Part shown: positions 21,263 to 40,912 of the stretch, one piece after another
Layout of the letters: each line of letters begins with the position of its first letter
Position numbering within the stretch: the first letter of the stretch is position 1
Origin: Dichomitus squalens LYAD-421 SS1
Lineage: Eukaryota; Basidiomycota; Agaricomycetes; Polyporales; Polyporaceae
Length of the DNA stretch: 64,000 nucleotides
Assembly (NCBI RefSeq): GCF_000275845.1
Contig: NW_006766886.1
Span: 295,573 to 359,572 of the forward strand
Direction of reading: 5' to 3'
Notes under the pieces: model-generated
The model's database searches: none
What the model saw: only the letters and a program-made list of their open reading frames with translations
What the model was told of the DNA's origin: nothing
Program-made: the position numbers and the translations under genes

Positions 21263-22059
21263 GGTCTGTCGTCTCATCCGCTGCCCACTAATTACTCCAT
21301 ATATCCTGACTATCCCACATTTGATCGCTCCCCGCGATGTTTCCTCGACATAATGAGAATCATTTTTATTTGCTCTTGACTTGTTGCAACGTGTCGTGTG
21401 TGTATGCACATTTAAGTCCCACTGTACTTGCGTGCACAACCTCGAGAGAGCCTACCCTCAGCACGGTCCGGAGCTGTCAGCTCTCGGGAGATGGTCCCAA
21501 CCAGCATGGCGCAAATGCATAGATCGTATCCGAAGCACAGAAGGCAATCCGCCGATCCTCGGGCACTTTCTACAAAACTCACGTGCCGAAAATACGCCGC
21601 TTTCCCGACGTATTTGCACGCTCGGTCACCCGTCTAAGAGATCCCTGCTAATGCCGGTGCCGCATTCGAACCCCCGCGATACTGCACACAACAATTGGAT
21701 CGACGATCCTGACCGTGTAATCCGGACGATCGCCCCGGCCGCTATACAGCGTGAATAGGAAACCATGCACTTGCGTGCGATGGTATAAAGAAACGTATAA
21801 GTACGTGTACAACAAGAGCGATGCAGATACACTATTACATGCATGTTTGATTGTCGATTGTAACTTCTCTCATCCCATACCGATAGACCTTGCTCATCAT
21901 GTGGGCTGTCGCCGAAAGCGAAAGCCCATCTATATGTGTGTATGTCCCCCCCTTCCCCCTTCCCAACGCCACCCCCCTGACGCCCAAGAAGCCAAAACCC
22001 AAGATCGCTATCGCATCTAGGCACGAGCCGATTCCCGCGCAAAAAAGGACAGACTGGAC
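21263..22059. other. convergent intergenic region
   Basis: About 800 bases between the 3' ends of the HET gene and trehalose-phosphate synthase. No supported gene. Confidence 0.5.
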
Positions 22060-24407
22060 TCATGCCGAGTTGTGCGGCGCGAGCGCATTCTGCGCCGGTG
22101 TCGCCGGCACGGTGCCGTTCTCTGACAACACGGTCCCCCGGAGGTCGTCCTTCCTCAGATGCAGCTCGGCCTGGCCCCCCTTGAGCTCCTCGACAGTGTG
22201 ATGCGGCGGCAGTACATGGTTCTTCTGTACGGGCGTATCTGGTGTCGAGTCGGACGGCGACTCCGCGACCGGCTTCGGCTCGCTGTTCGGGAGCTCGATC
22301 CGGGTCATCTCCCGGACGAATGAGGTACCCCAGTATGCTGCCGAGTACTTGTTGACGTACTGTGTACACGAACAAAGACGTCGGCTGACGTGTCTATAAA
22401 AGGACACGAGCAGCTTCAGAACGCACCTTGAACAGCTTGCGGTGGTTCTCAGCCCGCGTTTCCGCGTCCATGGTGACAGCCTCGCAGATCGCGTCGGCGA
22501 CTTGTTGCGAGTCCCAAGGGTTGACGACTATACTGCCGTTCAAGCTCTGGGCGGCACCGGCGAACTCGGATAGTATCATTACGCCCTGGCGTTCTTGCTG
22601 GCACGCGATGTACTCGTACGAGACCTGGTGCGAAGGTATCAGTAGGTGTTGGGATTTGATATCGAGCACATGCCGACGTACCAGGTTCATACCATCACGC
22701 GTGCTGGTGACCAAGCAGACGTCGCTGACGGCGTAAAGCGCGCAAAGCTCGTCGAACGGCAAGCTCTTGTGCATGAAGTGAATAGGCATGAAGTCGACGG
22801 TTCCAAACCGACCGTTGATACGGCCAACGAGCTCGTTCACAGTTGCTCGGAGGTTCTGGTACTCCTCGACGTCTTGCCTTGATGGTACCGCGAGCTGCGC
22901 AAGGACGACCTTGCCGATCCATTCTGGATGTTGGGTGAGGAAAAGCTCTAGTGCATGTAGCTTCTGGGGTACACCCTTGATGTAGTCAAGACGGTCGACG
23001 CCGACGATGACCTTGCATCCACTGAAACGCTGCTCGAGCTGAGCAATACGCTTCCGGACTCCGTCCTTCCTCAGATTATCGATGAACGAGGAGGGGTCGA
23101 TACCGATGGGGAACGTCCCGACATGTGCAAGACGGCCCTCGAATTCAACACCGTTTGGCATCGTCGGAAGACCGAGAATGCGGGTGCATGATGAGAGGAA
23201 GTGGCGGGCATAGTCGTAGGTGTGGAACCCGATGAGGTCAGAGTAGAGGATGCCGAGAAGGATCTCGCGCCGGACCGGGAGAATTCTGGGGGCTTCTATT
23301 AGCACAGGCGCCGCCATTGCGACATTTGAACGACATGTGGAAATGAAGAAGTCCACATAAAACGAAATGAAAACATGTGGTTCGTTCAAGCTTCGCGGAA
23401 ACCTCTTCGGGAGAGTCCAGCCACGCCCATGAAAACGGAAGACCAGCAGGATCCGCGATCAGGAGACAAAGCGGATGGGCGGGCCGGGACGGAGGCGCCG
23501 CGAGCAACTCCGAATGTATGCAAGTGGAGCGGAAGCGTCTCGGACGCGGCAAAAGCCAAATGCAAAGCAGAGAGACACGGCTAGAAGGTGCTCACCTGTA
23601 AATCTCGCTCGATGGGAACGGTGTGTGCAGGAAGAAGCCGATCTTCACGTTCCCGTACCGTGGCGGGGCGATCTCCTCGCAGTCGATTCCTTCGAGGATG
23701 CGGTCGACCTCGGCAGCGGTCACGTCTCCGACGTTTTGCGGCCCGTCGATCAGCGTGCGGAGGAGCATCGGAAGAAGCATGAGATGGTAGTCCTGGACCC
23801 AGACCATCGAGTCCGGAGTAAGCTGGGACATTATGGCCTCGGCGAAAGCCATGTTCGCCTGGCGGTACGCGAGCCAATTCTCGTCCTCGAAGTTCATCTC
23901 GCCGGGATGGTAGTGGAAGAGAGGCCAGAGGATGGAGTTGGAGAAGCCGTTGTAGTGACGGTCTGCGACGTCATCGTCGAGGTAGACGGCTTGGCAGGAG
24001 AACTCTTCCTGCAGGCGACGGTCGACTATTGGGCGATCCTTAGGAGGGATGAAGAAACCGGGCCAGCCGATCCATGTGAATGACATGGACTTTTTGCAGC
24101 CGGACAAGGCGGAAACGAGACCACCGGAAGACATCTTGAAGTGGTACTCGCCGGAGGCATCCTTGTTGATGGTAATGGGGAGACGGTTAGATACGACTAT
24201 GAGATGGCGCTGCTGGCCACCGGGTGCCGGGAGGGAGAGGTCGGGGGTGGAGATGGAGGTGTCGAGTGCCGTTGGCGACATGGTGGAGGAAGTCGCGGTC
24301 GCCGAGGACGTGGGCGGCGTGGAAGGAGGGCGAGGTAGGGATGTGGAAGATGCAGCCGGCGAGGTTAGGAGTCTCTTGCTCTTGTATACCGTCCATCGAT
24401 GATGCAT
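22060..24407 (-). CDS. tps1: alpha,alpha-trehalose-phosphate synthase (UDP-forming)
   Basis: Makes trehalose-6-phosphate from UDP-glucose and glucose-6-phosphate, the first step of trehalose synthesis in the cytosol; important for stress tolerance and glycolytic control. Four exons: 24407-23596, 23285-22682, 22624-22427, 22359-22060. Length is about 637 residues from Met at 24407 or about 595 from MSPTALDTS at 24281; I cannot decide, and the long N-terminus is Ser/Thr-rich. GT20 motifs: LIVVSNRLPIT, GWPGFFIP, VWVQDYHLMLLP, GFFLHTPFPSSEIYR, LIGFHTYDYARHFLS, GVDRLDYIKGVPQK, and DGMNLVSYEYIACQ (spliced). No phosphatase domain follows. The last exon adds about 85 Pro/Glu-rich residues beyond yeast Tps1. 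Confidence 0.92.
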
Positions 24408-27400
24408 GTGACATCATCCTTTTTCGCGCTCTGGCCAAGCCCACGCCCGCCGTCCCATTGGCCGTCCGGAGCTTCCCGAACTTTCCCCGCAGCGTGTTTG
24501 CCTCTTTCGGCGGCGAGCGTCTCCCTTCTCATCGTATCGCGCCCGCATCAGCCTCTCTTCAGCTGTACGCTTATGGCTGATCGTCCTCGTCCTTTCCCCC
24601 TTCTCGCCTCTTATGGTCCCCCGCACATCGCTCCGCCGTGTCTTTACGGATCCGCCAGCCGTCGAACGTGTCTTAACTGCAGCATGACTCGCTCTCGAAC
24701 TCCCGCCTTATCACCCTCCTCCTACATCTGGTCTTTGAGCCCCTGCTTTTGCTACACCGGGCCTGGGCATGTGCCGAAGCCTCTTCTTATGGGCATCCCT
24801 TACCTCAGCTTTCGTCTGGCTTTTGTCTCGACCAGCGGGCCGACTGCCGTACGTTCCTACGCTTCCGCGTCATCGAGCCGAGGTCTTTGCGAGGCCGACA
24901 ACATTTGCACACCAAGCGTGATTGACGTTTACACGTCCAGGTCAGACTCATCAAGGTCAGTTCATGTGGCTGCGTTGGCGGTCCTTGCCTGGGAGGTAAG
25001 TTGCAGAAATCGAGTGCTTTACACCCTGGAGGAGTAGCACAAAAATCACATACTCAATGCAGGTCTGGCCCCTTCATACACTTTCTTCAGAAGGACAATT
25101 CACAGCGTCCAGTTGTCAGCTAGCCAGAGTGCGTTAACGCTGTGGCAACTCCGCTTCGCAGTCGGACAGTGACGTCCTAGGTGTCTACGAATCAACTCCT
25201 AGGTGTCTAATCAACTCAATTACACCGGTAGATGACGCGTTCGTCGATGTCACGTCGTGCTGCGCCGAAGGACCGTCTAGGTGTTGCTGCGGAACGCACT
25301 GACGGTCGCTCATTCATCATTCACCTCTCCAAGGACGGCAAGACCATTGTGTAGCACAACGGTGAGACGCTCTTGGCAGGTCACATGATAAATAGAGAGA
25401 TCAGCGAAAGGCGTAAGAAATGAATACGAGTTTCAAGTTGACACGAAGTCTGTCCCGTGCTAAGTACGGGGTAGATGTGCCCAACCTGCATGCCCTTGGT
25501 TGTTGAGTGAAATGAGCATCGGACCAGCATGCGGTTGTTCTAGCGCGACATTCTGCAAGGCCCCTGTCCTAGGAGCTTTCGTGGTTTTGCGTTTCGTGGA
25601 GGGCTATCGCCTTTCTCCTGATTTGAGTCGCAAGGGAAGACCTGATGCTCGTTGACCGTTGTCCCTGGTCGGATTGCAGCGGTGTTACTGCGTGACTAGT
25701 GCCCTGTGCTTGCGCGGTCGGTCACGTAGAATAAACGTCAGACATACGCCGCTGACGGTGTCGGAGTGCCGTCCAAACCTTACCACGGTGCGGAAGATAT
25801 GATCAGCGAGTCTCCGAATCTGTCGATGTCACTGGAGAGCCTAGTTGCTCCACACTGCTTGACGAGTTGCTTGAGCCACAGGGTGAATACTCCCAGCAAG
25901 GTGAAGTCGCTCGGCTGATCATGAGCGTCGTATGCCTCGGAAATCAACGACGCGAGGGGGGGGGGTGAAGCCCTGGATGACTAACGCGGCATCTAAACGC
26001 ATAGATACGTTGGGGGGAGCGGACCGCGGTGAACACTCGGCGAAGGCTCTAGGGGCTAAATGGGGATGTCAAACGTCAATGACCGCATCTGGGAACGACT
26101 CTGAACTGTGTAACGGCCACGCAGCCCGTAATCTGTTCGGAACCCTCGCTGGAGAGGATGGTCTTGCCCGTCGGAAGCGCAACGACCGTGCGTGCCGCCT
26201 CCACGGCCAAGGCGACAGGGAGCGGTGACGGCGGATAAGTAGATTGCGAGAATCAATGTATACAGAGTTTGTGCCGGCGTAGTCGGCTTATCACAACGAG
26301 GCAGCAGTTCGGAGTGAGCTTGGTGGACATGCGGCCTGAGATTCAGACGACCTACTACCTTGACGATGAGCTGGTCTGCTCGGCGGCGCGATGCCATCAA
26401 GGTCGCCCGACTTGGTGATGCCAGCACCTGCAGTCTGATATGGAAAAGCGATGAAGGCCATGAGACCGAATCGACTATAGTGGTTGGTGGGTAAATGCTG
26501 GCTGGGAGCCATGTCAACGGCTATACACGACAGGCAGACGAGTGCTGCAGGATTGGGAACTTATAGGACTGCGTCTTATATTGTGAGCTAAAACCAGGAT
26601 CCAGAGCCGGTAATGGCATCGCTGTGAGGACACGACGCTTCACTACGTCCGGATGCCATCTGCGCGTCTCGGACTTTGGCCACGATTCATCCGCACGAGA
26701 GCTTCACGCTCCGGTTTCGGATGCCTCGGGCTGCGGCGAAGTATACTGCGAGAGAGGCAGGTGAGGGGACGATATCAGTGACATAGCAGGACTGATGAAC
26801 ATGGCTTGATGGAGTGTGACCGTCAGCGGCGCGAACCCAAACGTGAACGCAGCCTGCAGTGCCACCAGGCGGCCCTCGTATAGGCGACCTGCCAAATCTG
26901 TCCGGTGGTTATGTCGACATTCGATAAGTAAATGCTGCTGACCACAAGCCATCCATATTGCTGTGCCTCTCAGTCTGCAATAGTGTTTGTGAACTTATTG
27001 CAATGCTGAGGAGTGCATACATACTATCATGCGCGGATGCACCGCTCGTCAATAGCGATGCCCTCGCATTTCATCACCACTATCGTATGTCCTCGATTCT
27101 CCTTTTCGGTTAGTACTGGTGCGACGCGTATGTGAGATAACGCACACAGGCTGATTCTGATGAAGCTCTGCCCAATGGTGAACCGACAGTTTCTAGGCCG
27201 CGAAGCAGCTGGAGGAGGACAATTACACGTATGGAATATCAGTAGAGCAGGACATTCGTGTACATTGTTGTGTTCATCGATGCCAGTGTCGCTGCGACTC
27301 TTCGAAGGGATGTCCGTCCTAATGTAGAAACGTCTCGCTCTTTTTGGACGACGTATTTCCGCCAGGGCGTCCTTGGCAATCGATGGTACTATTGAACCAA

Positions 27401-27812
27401 TGTCGGTTTCAACCAAGGAATTGATTGCATCTAGGAGCCCATGATATTGAGTCTGAGTAGGAAGCATTCTGAACCAGGAGAATCATTGTCAAGAGCTCAG
27501 CTGCGTCGGCGCTCTTGTTGTTTGAGACCAGTGTGGCCGGCGTCAAAGAAGGATAACAACAAGCAGCCCAAAGCGCACCAAATAGGGAGATGGCCACCAA
27601 ACAAGGACAAAGCGGCGGGATTAGGCGCCCGTAGGGGCAAGCGGTCGCGTGTGGTCGGGGTGGTCGACCTGAACCACGACACGCGACTCACGCACGGCCT
27701 GCATGCACATCTCCCTCGTTTCCCTACGCATCCTCTCCACGCCTTCCAACCCAAATTCTGAAAAGTTATCTCAACTGACTGCGCGCTCCGCTATATTGAA
27801 AACGCGAGGTAC
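24408..27812. other. 3.4 kb gene-poor stretch
   Basis: The first part must contain the tps1 promoter. Beyond that I see only short frames without family resemblance, a short tandem repeat, a G10 run at 25956-25965 and a possible retroelement relic near 25231-25400 (a frame with DGRSFIIHLSKDGKTIV followed by a stop and HNGETLL). The composition is more even and less GC-biased than neighbouring genes, as in decayed repeat DNA. Confidence 0.45.
25175..25216. repeat. short tandem direct repeat
   Basis: TCCTAGGTGTCTA followed by AATCAACT (with CG inserted in the first copy) occurs twice in a row, at 25175-25187 and 25197-25209 for the first motif. It looks like a local duplication in intergenic DNA. 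Confidence 0.75.
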
Positions 27813-30785
27813 ATGTCCTTCTCGAGCACACCTCTCGGTCAAGGCAGACGTCTAGATCACCATACGTTCCTCAATAAGAACAACCCCAACGCCCCTCCCC
27901 GTCGTGCGATACCCACCTCATATTCGTACGGGTGCGTCTCACACGCGCATATATGTGCGCGCTTGCTGATAACAGTTAAGAGCACCTACCGTCGGCTCGC
28001 GATCGCCCCCCAAGCCAGATAGAGCTCCGCTGCCCCAAGAAGACGACACGGAAGAAACCGCCCTTATCCGCTTCGCACGTCTCAAGCAGCGCGATCAGGC
28101 GCAACAACCCTCTCAGGCGCAGCCATCTCGCTCCGTGGGTCCCACAACCATTAATCCACCTCAGCCTGAGAAGTGGACTGTCCGTGACACGTCTGTTAAC
28201 ATCGTCAGCGCATTCAACCAGGCCGCGACATCTACATCCTTTGACACGAGCGCTGCCAACACCAGCAACGCAAGCAATAACAGCATGAATCCAAACGAGG
28301 CCTGGGCCTCCGGTGTCCGGAAGCCGCCCATGGTCCCCCGTAGCACCTCGGTCGAGTACGAGAAAGAGACGCAATCCACCGTCAACCGCCGACTCGCCCC
28401 TCCCCCCAACCGACTGCAACAAGCGCGGGTCGCACGACCAGTCTCCAAGTCCGCATCTATCCGTCATGTTCCCGATTCCGAAGAGGAGGACGATGTGCAG
28501 CCGAACGGTCGCGCGAAGACTCCTCTGGAAGCGGGGATCGATATTGTCAAGCGTCTCGTTCCTGCCACCTTCCTCCTCCGCGAGCGATCGCAGGAGCCAG
28601 ACAATTCGTACCTCTCGGTGCACAACGGCAACGAGAGCACTCGCGACCAGTCGAGCTACGACTACTCGGCTGAAGAGCGCGAGTACCAGCAATCGCAGAA
28701 ACCCCCTTCACGAAGGACAGTCGCCGCACATCGTAAGGGCCGCATATCCGTAGACAACAAGGCTTACCGTCCGTCCATGTCGGATCTGGATGAGTCGGAC
28801 GAGGACTTCGAGGAGAATGGGAAGAGGACGAGGCGGAAGAAGAAGAAAGGTGGGGCAGTAGGAGGTCCCCTAACTACACTGCCCGTCGCGGGGTACGATA
28901 AGAGGAAGAAGAGAAAGAAGGGCGGTAAGGAGAACGGAGCCGCCGGTGAAAGGGAAGGAGAAGAAGAGAGCACAGAAGAGGAGGATCAAGTTAGCGAACA
29001 GGTGCGTCGTCGCCCGAAATCATTTAGCAGAATGTCTCAAAACCTAGACAGCGATCGCAGCGCGAGAATACCTCAACTGCGAGAGCACCATCAATATCGC
29101 GAGGGTCTGTTCCACCTCGGCAACCTTCCGTCTCCCGTCAGTACGATTCGAGTGGTCTGGACCAGTCTATGGATATAGAGGGAGGGCTGGGGCCAATCTC
29201 CGAACTCGATGAGTTCCCACCACAGATCGACGGCGCATTCCCACCTTCGAAGCCTGGGTTCTCCCTTGGAGCAATGCTTGGCCGATTGGTCCACGGGCTT
29301 GCTCATGTTGCTTACTTGGTCCTGCGGGCCATAACGACAACTGTGGCCTTGGCAGGCCGGGTGCTTGTACACCCTCTCCTTCTCAAGTATGCCATCGTAG
29401 GCGCAACCGTGTGGCTAGCATGGTATGCGCTTAACAGCGGTCTGCTCGATCCGCGCTCCCTCCCGTTCCCTCGAGGTCCTTCACGCCCCTACCAGCCTCC
29501 CGAAATCCCCGCCGCGGACCTCGCTGCCTTGTCGGCGCGCCTGCAGACTCTCGAGAAAGCCTTCGCGAGCCTGTCCTTGGATACCGAGCGGTCACGCGCA
29601 TATATCGAGGGCGACTCGAAGCATCGCGCGGATGTCGCAGGTCGCTTAGGAAGTCTCGAGTCTCGTATTCAGAAGGAGGGTAGCCGCATTCAGGATACGG
29701 AGAGCAGACTTCGTGCCGTCACTAGCGACAACATCAATGCGGTAAAGAAAGAGGTGTCGCAGCTGTCTTCGCAATTGCAGGCTCTTCGCGACGCAGAGGC
29801 GCGACGGCCGTCCATCGGGAGCGACGAGGAGGCTCGCGCGAAGCTGAAGGCCTTGGAGGAACGCGTTGGGACGGTGGAAGGTGGTGTCAAGGAGGCCTTG
29901 GATATCGGAAAGAGTGCCGCCAAAGCAAGCGCGATCTCCGGGGCTGTCGCACAATGGTGGAACGGCTTGGCTACGGGTAAGACGAAGGGCGTCACTATCA
30001 AGTCCTCCGATGGACAGGACGTCACCTTGTTAATCAATCAGCTCGTGGACAACGCGGTCATGCGCACGTCGAAAGACACGCTCGCACGCGTCGACTTCGC
30101 CCTGCATTCCGGTGGTGCCCGCATCATACCCTCCCTCACAAGCGATACCCTCGAAGTCCGTCCCTCCGGTCTCCGTAACCAGATTGTTGGCCTCATCACT
30201 GGCGGCAACGGATATGCAGTTGGTCGTCCTCCAGTCACCGCGCTACACCACGAGATTCACACAGGGCACTGCTGGCCGTTCGAAGGCTCTCAGGGACAGC
30301 TTGCTGTGGCGCTCGCGGCCCCTGTATACATTACCGATGTCACCATCGACCACGTCCCAAAGGAGGTCGCGATGGACATGCGCTCTGCTCCGAGGCAGAT
30401 GGAGCTTTGGGGCCTCATCGAGGGCAAGGACAACATCGCGAAGGTCCACGAGTGGTACGAGCGGCGCGCCGCCCAGCGCGAAGCCCTCGAGGAGGCTGGC
30501 CAGCCGGTCCCCCCGAACCTCGTTGACGACATCGTCTACCCTCGTTCTCTGCCGCAGAACCCCGAGTACTTGCGCATAGCGAATTTCACCTACGACATCC
30601 ATGCTCCCGACTACATCCAGACGTTCCCCGTCCGCGATGAGATCAAGGAGCTTGGTATCGACTTTGGTGTCGTCGTCTTGCTGGTGAAGAGCAACTGGGG
30701 CAAAGACGAGTTCACGTGCCTGTACCGTCTACGTGTCCACGGAGAGAGGATAGGAGAGGTTCCGTTGCCGTATCCTGAGGAGTAG
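27813..30785 (+). CDS. SUN-domain nuclear envelope protein (Sad1-like)
   Basis: Inner nuclear membrane half of a LINC complex, binding a KASH partner in the lumen and linking chromatin or the spindle pole body to the cytoskeleton. Three exons: 27813-27931, 27981-29001, 29061-30785; about 954 residues. The first ~410 residues are disordered, Ser/Pro-rich and include basic clusters (KRTRRKKKKGG, KRKKRKKGGKE) suited to nuclear targeting. A transmembrane segment lies at about 488-507 (YAIVGATVWLAWYAL). A coiled coil follows (LSARLQTLEKAF, SLESRIQKEGSRIQDTE). The C-terminal SUN domain has DFALHSGGARII, GHCWPFEGSQGQL, ITDVTIDHVPKE and FGVVVLLVKSNWG. The WPFxG loop is the family hallmark. Introns are GT-AG and short. 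Confidence 0.9.
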
Positions 30786-31499
30786 ATGTGAGTTGGCGCA
30801 GGTATTTGGCTGAGGAGAGGAGAGGAGAGGAGAGGAGGAGGACGTGAGACGTCCGTCTACTCTTCCATGCACATATGCTTCCCTTCCTTCCCCTTCCCCA
30901 TCGGTTCCGCCGTCGCGCTACCCAACCATGGTCCATGCTCTTCCTTAGTTTCGACACCACATCATCATCTGCACACCGCAAGCACTAGGCACCAAGCATC
31001 CGCATCAAACATAATGACCGTTATGACCTACTACCCTCTCTACCCCGCTTGTTTAATCCCTTCACTTATGTCTGAGTACCACCAGGCTTCAGGTTCTGTT
31101 CCTACCCTTTGCTCGTTACTTAACACCATGCGCTCTCGGCATTAGGAGAACAATTATCACATCCCCGCTGCCGTCTAAGCATGCTTCATCTTCCCGCCGT
31201 TTCCTCGCTTCAGGTGGCCTCTCGTTCTGCTTACCGCTACTTATGTCGTATCTGCTGTCCCCGTGGTCAATCCTGCTGTGGCAAGCTGTCTCAATGTATT
31301 TGTACCGTCCGGGAGCCAATCGATTTCGACATTGAGGTAATCGTCTTTATATGTTGGAGTGCAAGACAGCATTCCATAAATACTCTCCGCTAGATCTGTA
31401 CATACGTGACAATAATAATACACCGAATTTCCTTTCAACATCGTTGCAGTGCGCGTCATGTCTTCAACCTCGCGTCGCGTCCGGCCCCCATGGCACACT
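30786..31499. other. convergent intergenic region
   Basis: About 700 bases between the 3' ends of the SUN gene and the C2-domain gene. Contains a GGAGA microsatellite and pyrimidine-rich sequence. No gene supported. Confidence 0.5.
30812..30840. repeat. GGAGA-type microsatellite
   Basis: Purine-only tandem run of 'gagga/ggaga' units just downstream of the SUN gene stop codon, in its 3' UTR region. Confidence 0.85.
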
Positions 31500-33351
31500 T
31501 CACCAGCCGCCTGGCATATCTCGACCACCAGCCGCCGCAGTCGCAGTCGCAGTCGCAGTCGCAGGGGCAGATGCACCTCCTCCGGCCCCGCCCTCGCCCT
31601 CGAGGTTCAGCTCTAAGTCGAGCTGCCGCGCGAGCTCCATGTCCCGCTCTTCCTGCTCACGCAGCCGCCGCTTGCGCTCCTCCTCCTCTTCCTCCAGCCT
31701 GAGCGCGAGAATGCGGTCCTGCTCCTCCCTGCTCTGGCCCTTCGGCTGCGGCTTCGGCTTCGGCGTTTCCTGCGCCTGTGCCGGCTTCGGGACAGGCGTG
31801 GGCTGGGGGACGGGAGCCTGAGCCTGCAGGGGGTGCGAGCGCTGCGGGCTGGTCGCGCGGCCAAGCGAGCCGTCGGGGAGGGGGAGGGGAGTCTGGTAGC
31901 GTTTCTCGAGGTACGGGTCTGGCAGGTCGAGGCCGCGCTCAGGCGGGTGGGGCGCGCTGGGCGGGTACCCGCCGTACACTGACACTGGGTACGCTTGTGA
32001 TGCGCGGTGGGGAGGTGGTGCGCCGCCGTATGGGGGATAGTCCTGGCGCGGCGGGGGGCCGTATGGCGGGTAGGACTCACGCGAGGGACTACCGAGGGGC
32101 AGGTAGGGAGCGCGCGGGGGCGAGCCGTAGCCTGGGCATCGCTGCGGCGGGGGCTGTTGCGGGGGCGGAGGCGAGCTGATCCCGCCGACGAAGTGTGCAG
32201 GGGGTAAATGTGGGCCTGAGCCTTGTTGGGAGTAGCCAGCGTACAACGATTGTGGAGGGTAGGGTGCGGGAGCGTAGTCATGGCCGTAGGGCTGTGGTTG
32301 TGCAGGCACGCCGTATTCGGCTTTAGGTATATGCGGCTCGGGTATGGGGGTGCGCCCAGGCAAGGGGTGCTGTGGTGCCGAAGCAGCTGGCTGCAGGTAC
32401 GGGGGCACGGACTCGACGGGGGCGGGATAGGGCGCGGGGGTCCCATGTTGCAAGTATGGTGGGATGGACTCGAGGGTTGATCCCCTCGGACCGGGTACCT
32501 CGGGTACGCCAGTGACAGACGAGTGTGGTGACTGCGTAGGACGTGCAGCGCCTCCTCCTGGACGCAAATGTGCTGGAATGTTGTCAATGGACTGGCGCCC
32601 GTTGCGGGTAGGGGGAGGCGGGGACGTTTCGCGAGGGGCTTTCGTATGGAGTGGGTACTCTGGGGGAAGGAGGTTCACGTCGGATTTGGGGCTCGTATGC
32701 TTCGATGCGCCACCGCCAGGAAGCAGACTAGAAGGAATCTTGGGAGGGGATGCGGGACCAGGAACTAGAGCTGCTGCCTCTTCGGGGAGAGGGGGAAGCG
32801 CGTCGTGCTTGTTTGCGGTGGTGCCAACAACACCATTCGGGCCACGCTTGAGTCGGTCGGCTGGCTTCCACTTGGACGGACGACGCTGTGGTGGAGGAGC
32901 ATTGGCGTAGTACGTCATCTCCAAGAAGATATCCCCGCGTTGCTGGCCATCCTCCAGAAAGAGCGGGACCCAATCTGAGCACACGGGAGACAGTCAACCA
33001 CCAAGTACCTGAACCTAGAGCTGCAAGTCACGCACCATCGAATTCCCCCGTCTTCACCGTCTCCGAAACATCAAGTGAGCCTTTCCCAACGAGCTCGTCT
33101 TGACGCGGCTCCTTGGAGTAGATAACGACTTCGAGCTTCCTGGTGTCGTCGTTGGCGGTCTTCACGATCGGGAAGCGCAACTCTTCATCCCATACTGGAT
33201 GCTGACCGCCCTTGACGTCAGTCGCGGTCTTCTTCACGACCTTATTCAGGGTCGCCTGGACATAGACATCTTGTTTCGTAATCGTGTGCTTGTCTCGTAA
33301 ATTGCGAGCTTTGAGGACGACGACGACTAAGGTGCCGATTTCCCTATCCAT
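31500..33351 (-). CDS. C2-domain, proline-rich protein (Fic1/Inn1-like)
   Basis: Fungal Inn1 (yeast) and Fic1 (S. pombe) couple the actomyosin ring to the membrane and septum synthesis in cytokinesis. Two exons: 33351-33036 and 32974-31500; about 596 residues. An N-terminal C2 domain (about 1-130) starts GTLVVVVLKARNLRDK, with DVYVQATLNK, HPVWDEELRFPI and GDIFLEMTYY. A long Pro/Tyr/Gly-rich middle contains many PxxP motifs and PPYGG or PPYL units that could bind SH3 domains. A charged helix follows (EEQDRILALRLEEEEEERKR), then an Ala-Thr repeat at the C-terminus encoded by a hexanucleotide microsatellite. Domain order fits Fic1/Inn1, but the proline-rich tail is generic, so orthology is inferred. 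Confidence 0.78.
31537..31563. repeat. coding hexanucleotide microsatellite
   Basis: Tandem GCAGTC units on the plus strand; on the coding strand they give the Ala-Thr run near the C-terminus of the C2-domain protein. Length is likely to vary between strains. Confidence 0.8.
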
Positions 33352-34368
33352 CCTACATAGACTTCATCAGCGACCAGGGCGAGCGAGCTGGGAGGGACAC
33401 GTACTGCAAATGGATGGTGATTTACGCTATCAAGGTCTAAGAAGAGGAAGACAGACGGCGCCTGTGACCCTTCTCTATGATCGAGCTGGGCTACTACTTG
33501 TTGACCTATGGAAGGTAGACTATGCTCGAAGCCTATGGCAGTGGTGGCGTAGAGCAGAGGATTTAAGAAATGGAGTGCTTCGCAAAGGATGTCACAGAGC
33601 AAGATATCCATGGTGGCGCTATGTGGATATACGAAGATAGCAGAGCGCAGTATTGTAAATCTGCCCTGGTTCGCACAGCCGCCGCTGGTGCACAACCAGT
33701 CATGAATCAGTCGTCGTTGACGAGACATCGCCCGTAGGGTACTGCTGCGAGTTTCGCATTGGCATCCGGTTTCTAAAGGTTGTTGAGGCATCAGTACGCA
33801 GTGCGAACTGCGCGCAATTTGGCTGCGATTGCAGGACTCCGGAGACGGCTACTGTACACATTCGTGGCCTTCCACGCCTGTTATTGACATTAAATACTCC
33901 AAGCAGCGACCGGTCCGGGAGGGCGAATGATGTATTTAGCGTTTGCAGAGTCATGAACCAGCGCCCCGGGTCGCTCGGAGTACTTCGGCAACGTTGCGCA
34001 TAAACCGACTTTGTCAACTCATTCTGCCCCATCACTCGGTTTGCCACAGAAGCCCGAATACAGTATCCGGTACATACCTACGAGGCACTCGCCAAGGGTG
34101 AGCGATCGCCAAAATATCTATGATTAGAACTTCATTGGCCCACGCCCTGGCGCCTTGCCGTTTCGCTGCCGGGGAAATTGTGTCAACGTTATCTTGTTCA
34201 CACCATGTGGATGCGCGCACGGAAGTAGAAGTTGAATAAATACTGAACTTCTGAGTTCCGTCCAAGGCCGTCCCCCAGCTGCCTGCCTGCTGGCGTGTGC
34301 ACACGACCTCTCCCTCCACTTCCAGTAGCATCGCTTTTGGAGCTCGTCTCTTTCGTCTGCGTTGCACA
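33352..34368. promoter_or_regulatory. divergent intergenic region
   Basis: About 1 kb between the starts of the C2-domain gene (minus) and the ABC transporter (plus). Promoters of both lie here. Open frames present are short and unrecognised. Confidence 0.4.

Positions 34369-40912
<6,544 letters not shown>

Noticed and set aside
21626..22375. 249-codon minus-strand frame at the 3' end of tps1
   Set aside because: Overlaps the last tps1 exon in another frame and continues into intergenic sequence without any known motif.
24399..25037. 212-codon plus-strand frame upstream of tps1
   Set aside because: Lies in the tps1 promoter region, Ser/Cys/Pro-rich with no motif; likely chance.
26291..27467. 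Several short minus-strand frames, one with a hydrophobic core
   Set aside because: I tried to join them into a membrane-protein gene, but splice phases did not connect and one apparent start is not an ATG.
31613..32587. 324-codon second frame in the C2-domain gene
   Set aside because: Same strand, shifted frame of the proline-rich exon; low-complexity His/Pro/Arg composition.
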